NCBI GenBank assembly: GCA_002751075.1
Contig: NAOQ01000747.1
Coordinates: 1-13,074, forward strand
Reading direction: 5' to 3'
Length of the DNA: 13,074 nucleotides
From: Ichthyophonus hoferi
Taxonomy: Eukaryota > Opisthokonta > Ichthyosporea > Ichthyophonida > Ichthyophonidae
Shown: piece after piece, positions 7,440-13,074 of the stretch
Numbering within the stretch: the stretch's first letter is position 1
Layout: every line of letters starts with the position of its first letter
Program-made: the position numbers and the translations under genes
Notes under the pieces: model-generated
Told to the model about the DNA's origin: nothing
The model's database searches: none
The model's input: only the letters and a program-made list of their open reading frames with translations

Positions 7440-8385
7440 TTAAAAGTATATCTATCAAAATAGGATTTATTTAAATCTTCAAAATTAGAAATTTACCTAA
7501 AGCAATGGCTACATCTTAGAATTTTTTAACAAAAATAAAACTGCTGTTTTCATTATGTTCTTGAAAACAGATAGCTTTCTATTGTATGTATGTGGGAAGA
7601 GGAGCGATGTAAATCATTAAAGTTAAAAATTTTCCTAATTGTTCCCATTCTATTTTCAAAAATAAAAGTAAACTACTAAAACCATGGCTACTACACTTTA
7701 AGTTTTTAATAAAATAAAACTGCTATTTTATTGTTTTTGGAAGCGCATGGTTTTTTTAATGTAGATCTATTGCAATAAGATTGTTGTAAATCATTCAAGT
7801 AAAAGTTTTACCTGATTTTATGCCTCCAATTTGAAAAAAAAATGATGATAATGTTTAAAAAACGTGGTTACATCTTGGCTTTGCAACAATATAAAACCGC
7901 TATTATCATTATGTTTTAGAAAACAATTAATTCTTAATGTTGATGTATGGTAAAAAAAGTAACGAGAATATTAAATCTGAAGATACTTCTAATTGTATCT
8001 TTTTAATTTTCAAGAATAAGGATAAGTTGCTAAAACCATGTCTACATTGTGGGCCTTTTAACAAAACAAATAACTATTTTCATTATTTTTTAAAAACAAA
8101 ATAATTTCCAACGCAGATATTGTAATATCAGTGCTGTCAATCAATACTTAAAACAATTGACTGATTTGGCTCCACAAAGTTCCGGAAGTGTGATGAAAAT
8201 TCTAAAATTCTTCTTATGTCCTGGGTTGTTCACCAAAAATATAAATTTTGATTTTTAGAAAGCAAACAATTTTTAATTAAAATCTACGATAGCTGTGATG
8301 TGAGTCATATATATGCCAAAAAAAGATGTAACGGGATTTGTTTGATGGAATATTATATATTAATAAAAGGATCTTTTAAAACTCA
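7440..8385. repeat. Diverged tandem array, unit about 175-180 bp
   Basis: A shared block, roughly ACCATGGCTACATCTT followed by TTTAACAAAATAAAACTGCT and TTTTCATTATGTTTT, recurs at about 7502, 7681, 7862, 8036 and more weakly 8206, so spacings are about 179, 181, 174 and 170. The second half of each unit shares ATTTTCAAAAATAA and AAACTACTAAAACC. The end of a further left copy is visible at about 7470-7500. All copies are in the same direction and clearly diverged. No open frame runs through them. It looks like an old satellite-type array or the tandem repeats of a larger element. Confidence 0.75.
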
Positions 8386-9118
8386 CAACAATGACAAAAT
8401 ATAACTTGTATTTCTATATCTAGACATTCTATCAGAGGCATCATATGAAAATTATAGCTAACAGCTGCAATACCATTTCTCTGCTAAATCCTATATTTTC
8501 TATCAATCGTCTAGGTAATATACATTTTTATATTCCCCACCCCCATTGATGTTGAAATCCGGTCTCTTGTTTTGCCGAACTCTCTACTTTTATCTTATTC
8601 ACTATGCTGAACACAGGACTGTATAAATGTATCATTGTATTTATCTTACTTCTTACCTTTTCTATTGTAAGGGAATGAAGAATGATCTCTAACCATCACT
8701 CCAAAATTGCTGTCATATTTGAAGTATCATCTCAATTACGTTGAGCTGATTAATTTTATCTAACCAACGAACTAACCTATTTAAGAAGATTGGAAAGTAA
8801 CTAAACCAATCAGAAATAATGTATTATGGCACGTCTAATCCAAATGGTGAGCCATACTATTACTAACATGATGTAACCAGACCTATCTATAGCAAACTAT
8901 TATGATTATAAATTCCACACATAAATAAAAGCATTTTGAATGTTATTGGGTTACCATTCAACTCTAGCCAAAAATGCTTTAAGTCCATCAAATATGAGTA
9001 TACCATTACATTATCTGATATATTTTTATATTACTATGAGTAATTTGTTGTATTATACTACATAAAATAAGATTTTCTATAACTTTAAACCAACTCTCTC
9101 TTAACCAGTAGGGAATGA
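8386..9118. other. Intergenic DNA, middle part
   Basis: This is AT-rich sequence with no supportable gene, RNA or recognisable element. Confidence 0.6.
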
Positions 9119-9348
9119 TGTGAAATACTGTAGATATATTGCATAGCCAAAGTAACTATAGCTATAATTAATTAATTAATTAATGCTGGGTTCTGAAATG
9201 ATCTATATATAATATTATATATAGAAAGTATAAAAAGGCTCTGTCTGAGACAGATTGGGACTCTTGATTCTGTAGTGATACAGAATAAAAGCTAAACAGT
9301 TTTTATCCTAAATTCTCCGTTTATGTAAGCCGGCTGCTACGCTGAACA
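9119..9348 (+). mobile_element. LTR-like fragment (possible solo LTR, fossil)
   Basis: The stretch begins TGTGAAATACTG and ends CTGAACA, so it has TG...CA ends. It holds TATAAAAAGG at 9229-9238 followed 46 bases later by AATAAA at 9284-9289, the order and spacing expected of an LTR promoter and polyadenylation region. The five bases on either side (AATGA and TGAGT) do not form a clear target duplication, and there is no internal region or second copy in the window. Family and age cannot be given. It might equally be a chance mix of AT-rich motifs. Confidence 0.25.
9202..9225. repeat. 24-bp perfect AT palindrome
   Basis: TCTATATATAAT is followed immediately by its exact reverse complement ATTATATATAGA. 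It lies four bases before the TATAAAAAGG motif and soon after an (ATTA)n run at 9166-9184. Confidence 0.9.
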
Positions 9349-11149
9349 TGAGTGGGATAATTACTGCACAGTTTGAAATAGACAGATACATTAGAATATG
9401 CAAGCCTAAGTCTTTGTGTGGAATCTATATTTTAATATAGGAGATCTGGTAGAAATGTAAAGACTTAAAGTTATTAACAATGAGTTGTAAATGTATAAAA
9501 AGGAGACCTCATAATAAGGGTAAGAATGCAAGACCAATCAGTATGAAATACATAGCACTGTCTGTTGACGTTTTGGCGTGCAAAAATGCGTATGGAAGTA
9601 AAAAGGGAATAACAAAAATAAAAAAATAACCAAATTGAAACATACATCCCACCACCCCTCCTACTACTTTACTTTCACACATTAACTTAATGGTAATATT
9701 AATATATGGCTTGCTTAGTTCAAAAGCCAAGAACTACAATAAGTGGTTAAGTACAGTTATCACTCTTGCACATGGTAAGATGATAGGAGAGGACGCTTCC
9801 TTCAATATTTGATGAGTACTGGTTCTATGCAACACTACTACACTCTTGAACCCATAGGATAATCATCTGCAGGTAAAACCAGTCAAATTAGTGAATGGTC
9901 ATATTTAATTAGTAAATATAACCACATATACAACATAAAATAAACTAGTGTTAAGTTGTTAATTGATAAATGTATAATATGCTGTATCCTAGAAGCATAT
10001 ATATACCTCTATCTGACGTAGGACTAACACACATCATTTTCATTTTTTTTTAAATACTTAAATACACGGGAAGCTGTGTAAAACAGATAAGATAATAGCC
10101 ACAATACAGAATGAAATAAAATGGACAATTTAAGGTCTAGCTATTTTTAAGCTACCAATTGGAAAAATAATATTATACTAACAGGTTTAACCCTTAACCA
10201 CTACTTAGTGGATAATATTATAGTCCTGGATGCATATTGAAACCTCCTGAAAACAAGCCATGACCAAGAGCCACATGGAACAAATTTACACTTCTCAGAC
10301 TTTTGGGTTATCCCCACATATATGATATAATGATAGTGTGAATTGTAATAAAAGAGTATCATAATATCATAGTACACAAATAAAAAAGCTGTTGCTTATA
10401 GTCATATCAGATCATTTATCATTAAATAACTGGTTTTCACAGTGTCCCACAATCACTGGGCTCAATGGATGGTTCGTATATCATTTAATAACAAGATTAA
10501 AACTAATACGTGGTGGGCCAGCCATATTAAATCATGATTGAGATTAATGATAAAACTTTCTACAGTTGTAAACACAGGGTCGTATAAAACTAATCAACAT
10601 ACACCAAATACAATATGTAATAAGCACGTTTCCTAGCAGAATATGTCAAAAAATTAAGCAAGAACATCAATTTTGATGAGAAAACATAAAAGATAAAATA
10701 GATAGAGAGATTTATAAGAAATTATAAAATAGTGAAGAGGTACAACGATAAAATAAGAGAAAAGCGAGAAGGGAAAGAGATTGAAACAAAGATGACTAAT
10801 GATAAACATATATAGGATTGAGATGTAGACTAGAAAATAGAGAAAAGGCTTTATAATTAAAGTCATAGTACATTAATGACAGAGTCAGTTATATCCTTAG
10901 CAGGGCTACATACATATTTATATACTATCACACGATCTTCTCATCATTGTTATTCTCGTCCTGCAGAGAATGGTGTATAGTTAGTAGTTAGAGAACCCAT
11001 TGACCCTTAGTATGGGTGAATTACTAGGTTTGTGAGGTGAGAAACATATACCATGCTCAACATTTTTCAATCCATCTATTGACAGCAATAAAAATTAACA
11101 GCAATATATGTGGTTATAAGGTTATTTGCTCAACATAATTCAAAAAATC
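9349..11149. other. Intergenic DNA, right part, with minus-strand 3' UTR
   Basis: No exon with splice signals was found. Two minus-strand frames (9509-9730 and 10654-10866) are Phe/Leu/Ile-rich readings of A-rich DNA and are not accepted. The rightmost part must include the 3' UTR of the minus-strand gene. I find no AATAAA on the minus strand between 10801 and 11149, so its end cannot be placed. Confidence 0.55.
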
Positions 11150-11218
11150 TTATTTTAGTGGCCGTCTAACTGGAAAAATGGTGCCTAGATGCCCAGCACT
11201 AACTCGGGTAAAGTACCT
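11150..11218 (-). CDS. Unidentified gene, terminal exon
   Basis: On the minus strand the acceptor TTTGACTTTTCAG is strong and the exon enters in phase 0. It encodes RYFTRVSAGHLGTIFPVRRP-LK and ends TAA at 11152-11150. Five Arg/Lys in 22 residues make a basic C-terminus. Confidence 0.65.
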   Translation of the reverse strand, partial: RYFTRVSAGHLGTIFPVRRPLK

Positions 11219-12894
11219 CTGAAAAGTCAAAAAAAGAAAAGCTAGATGGATGATATGATTGGCTATAATACTATTAGCTGTTAGAGCTCCAGTAACAACA
11301 TTGCTTCACACTAATTAATAATCAAATGTTGTTTCAGATATAGGTAGACAGGGTTTAAGTGCATATTTTATTAATTAAGTATTAGTCCATAGTCAACAGA
11401 TGTCTAATGCTTTAATTGTGCGTCTAACTATAATTAAGATATTAAACTGAATTCGCTTATCTATGGGGCCAATAGGATCTAAATAAACACAAAATTTCAT
11501 TTAATGAGTCAATGACTAACTAAAGGAAATCATTAGAAAAGGAATTAAAGTATATGAATATATTATGATAGATGTAAATATAAGGAGAGAGCTGGAAAAC
11601 CTACTAAGAATGCATAAAAAAGAAAATTGTATGTACACACATATATATATATATATATATATATGCACTTATGTATAGAAATGAAAATGCACTTATATAT
11701 ATATATATATATGTAAAGACAATAGAAAGAGAAGCAAAAAGACAGAGATAGATGTAGGACCAATCAATATACAGATTGTGGATAGAAAGCACTGACTTGA
11801 CTGCTAGTCTTGGAGCTTTGATCGCCTCTTGGCACTTTAAGAATAATCCTGGATGAGTCTATATATGGTATAGTAGTATAACCATGTTAGTCAGTAGCCA
11901 ATCCCCTCCCTCCAAATCCAAATTATCACATAAAAAAATCCTTGGTACACACGATTTTGTCTTTCTTTCTCCATTTTACTGCATCATATACAATATTTAT
12001 ATGTACCTATATGGTCAAAATGCCCTGATCAATAAAAATTAATTAATTAATTAATTAGTAACAGTCACACCCAATCGGCCTGTATTAACTCTACCAATCA
12101 CTCCTTCATATAACATATTATACCAAAACGGTGATGTGTATTCATGTGGAAAAAAGCTATGAATGAGAAATTACACATAATGCTAACATATCCAATACGA
12201 TTGACAAAAAATATTAAACAGCATATACATTAATATAATTACCTGTTTCAATCTGCGAATCAGTCTGTGCTACCTTCTGTAAGAACAAAGAGCTTGTTAT
12301 CATTGGTCAAAGGTCACAAACAGAGATAGGAAAAACCAATATTCATTACACACATATATACGAATGTCTCTAATAGTCATAGTACAATAATGGTTTATAT
12401 CAAGCGTTTACACCAGACTCCAGAACCCATGACAACTCATTAACAAGATAAGATATATATATATTATCCTATACATATCTCACATGTAAGCCCTTATACA
12501 TACAGTCAATATTAATAATATTATAACTCATATATATTATTGCATATTTTATTTATATTATGCTGCTTTATTTTCTTATTATTTTTCTTATTATTTCTTA
12601 TTATTCTCATTATTATGTCTTTTCTCCCTTATATCATCATATAGCTAACACAAACATAATATTATAATACATAATACAAAACAATAACAGTAATAAACAT
12701 ACCAACACCCACCTTTAAAGGACTGGGTACTAATCGGGATGAAGGAAGTTTCCCTCGATTGGCTGATCTTTCTACATCATCATTGCTATCAACTGCTCCT
12801 TTGTTATACCAGGCACTGCTATCACTATCCCCCCCTCCCTCGTTGTCCTCTTCCACGTCGTTGAAGTCTGGTTGGTTAAATGACACATGTTTAG
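11150..12894 (-). CDS. Unidentified gene, C-terminal part (four exons)
   Basis: The gene runs right to left and continues past the right edge. Exons in order are 12894-12713, 12276-12243, 11858-11797 and 11218-11150, with phases 1 in, 0, 1, 0, then TAA at 11152-11150. Together they encode 114 residues plus a stop. The first exon is acidic and rich in Ser, Asp, Asn and Gly (NDVEEDNEGGGDSDSS). The others give KVAQTDSQIET, DSSRIILKVPRGDQSSKTSS and RYFTRVSAGHLGTIFPVRRP, a basic tail. No domain, membrane segment or catalytic motif is visible and I do not recognise the family. The region is probably a disordered tail. Agreement of three splice phases and an in-frame stop supports the model, although the middle exons are short. 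It lies tail to tail with NUP160. Confidence 0.65.
11219..11796 (-). other. Intron of the unidentified gene
   Basis: The minus-strand intron begins GTCAGT and ends TTTTCAG. It contains the paired (TA)n tracts at 11640-11712. Nothing else is coding in it. Confidence 0.6.
11640..11712. repeat. Two (TA)n tracts with a repeated ATGCACTTAT spacer
   Basis: Two (AT)n runs, 11642-11664 and about 11695-11711, flank a spacer in which ATGCACTTAT occurs at 11663 and again at about 11687. This suggests a small duplication of tract plus flank. Confidence 0.85.
11797..11858 (-). CDS. Unidentified gene, 62-nt exon
   Basis: On the minus strand the acceptor is CATATATAG before 11858, with little polypyrimidine, and the donor is AGTCAA|GTCAGT after 11797. 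It encodes D-SSRIILKVPRGDQSSKTSSQ. If the donor were not used the frame would run VSAFYPQSVY to a TGA at about 11766-11768, so an alternative end is possible. Confidence 0.6.
11859..12242 (-). other. Intron of the unidentified gene
   Basis: The minus-strand intron begins GTAATT and ends ATATATAG. It holds an (AATT)n run at 12038-12057. No exon is needed within it because the phases agree. Confidence 0.6.
12243..12276 (-). CDS. Unidentified gene, 34-nt exon
   Basis: On the minus strand GTTCTTACAG precedes AAGGTAGCACAGACTGATTC, and the exon ends GAAACAG|GTAATT. It encodes KVAQTDSQIET and leaves in phase 1. Good splice signals on both sides and a frame fitting both neighbours support this very short exon. 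Confidence 0.65.
12277..12712 (-). other. Intron of the unidentified gene
   Basis: The minus-strand intron begins GTGGGT and ends TTCTTACAG. It contains (TA)n patches and a TTATTTTTC-like tract at about 12565-12617. Confidence 0.6.
12565..12617. repeat. Degenerate TTATT(T)TTC tract
   Basis: TTATTTTTC-type units of 8-10 bases repeat about five times, with length variation, inside a minus-strand intron. Confidence 0.75.
12713..12894 (-). CDS. Unidentified gene, acidic exon
   Basis: On the minus strand the acceptor is ATGATAG before 12894 (phase 1 in) and the donor is TTAAAG|GTGGGT after 12713 (phase 0 out). Sixty codons include KHVSFNQPDFNDVEEDNEGG, GDSDSSAWYNKGAVDSNDDV and RGKLPSSRLVPSPLK. 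The exon is clearly GC-richer than its flanks. An open frame on the plus strand here (12759-12974) is its antisense shadow. Confidence 0.8.
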
Positions 12895-13074
12895 CTATCA
12901 TGCTAAGTATATATAATACTGTTATATCCACACACTCATTAAATACATCATATAGTTTTATATTTAGAGGGTGATATTGTCAAATACATGCATTTTACTC
13001 TCAAGGAATATGGAAAGAGATGCATTAAAGTCAATGAAAACATGATACCATATACATAAAAAAAAAAAAAAAAG
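12895..13074 (-). other. Intron (partial) of the unidentified gene
   Basis: AT-rich sequence lies upstream of the first visible minus-strand exon. It ends at the window edge in a run of about 15 A (13059-13073). No coding was seen. Confidence 0.5.

Noticed and set aside
9509-9730. Minus-strand 73-residue frame that looks like a small membrane protein
   Set aside because: Its Phe/Leu/Ile content is what A-rich DNA gives on the other strand. There are no splice sites, no coding-like composition and no recognised family.
10654-10866. Minus-strand 70-residue hydrophobic frame
   Set aside because: It is an A/G-rich stretch read as Phe/Leu/Ile/Tyr, with no other coding sign.
12759-12974. Plus-strand Ser/Leu-rich frame
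   Set aside because: It is antisense to the acidic exon of the minus-strand gene, whose splice signals and phase are better.
1-13074. CRISPR-like array or other defence system
   Set aside because: The repeats are microsatellites, short tandem arrays or one diverged satellite-like array. None has constant repeats with unique spacers, and the gene content is eukaryotic.

Overview
The window is AT-rich nuclear DNA from a eukaryote, most likely an invertebrate animal. Protein-coding sequence comes as short, GC-richer exons separated by AT-rich introns of about 0.4 to 1.4 kb with GT...AG ends, and simple repeats are abundant. The readable protein resembles vertebrate NUP160 clearly but not closely. 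A sponge or another early-branching animal would fit, but the sequence alone does not settle the species. No bacterial signals, CRISPR array, tRNA or rRNA were seen.

Layout. (1) Positions 1-6251, plus strand: the last eight exons of a NUP160 (nucleoporin 160) orthologue. The gene starts before the window. All eight exons join with consistent phases to a TAA at 6249-6251, and the product covers the C-terminal alpha-helical part of the protein (about 330-350 residues). Its introns hold several tandem repeats: a 25-unit 8-bp array, a 6-unit 10-bp array, TTA, TTTC and TATG tracts, and a pure (TATATG)14 at the window edge. The last intron appears to be GC-AG. (2) 6252 to about 6680: a probable 3' UTR with three candidate stem-loops and three AATAAA signals. 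(3) About 6680-11149: intergenic DNA between two convergent genes. It contains a diverged array of about 175-180 bp units (7440-8385) and a weak LTR-like fragment near 9119-9348. (4) 11150-12894, minus strand: the last four exons, including a 34-nt one, of a gene that continues past the right edge. The product is an acidic, Ser/Asp/Asn-rich stretch followed by a basic tail. I do not recognise it.

The two genes face each other tail to tail and nothing shows a functional link. I found no clear case of a new multi-gene system. The points most worth a second look are the GC-AG intron with a competing GT donor that would change the NUP160 C-terminus, the C-terminal extension it creates, the indel-free 8-bp array, the 175-180 bp repeat array, and the unidentified minus-strand gene.
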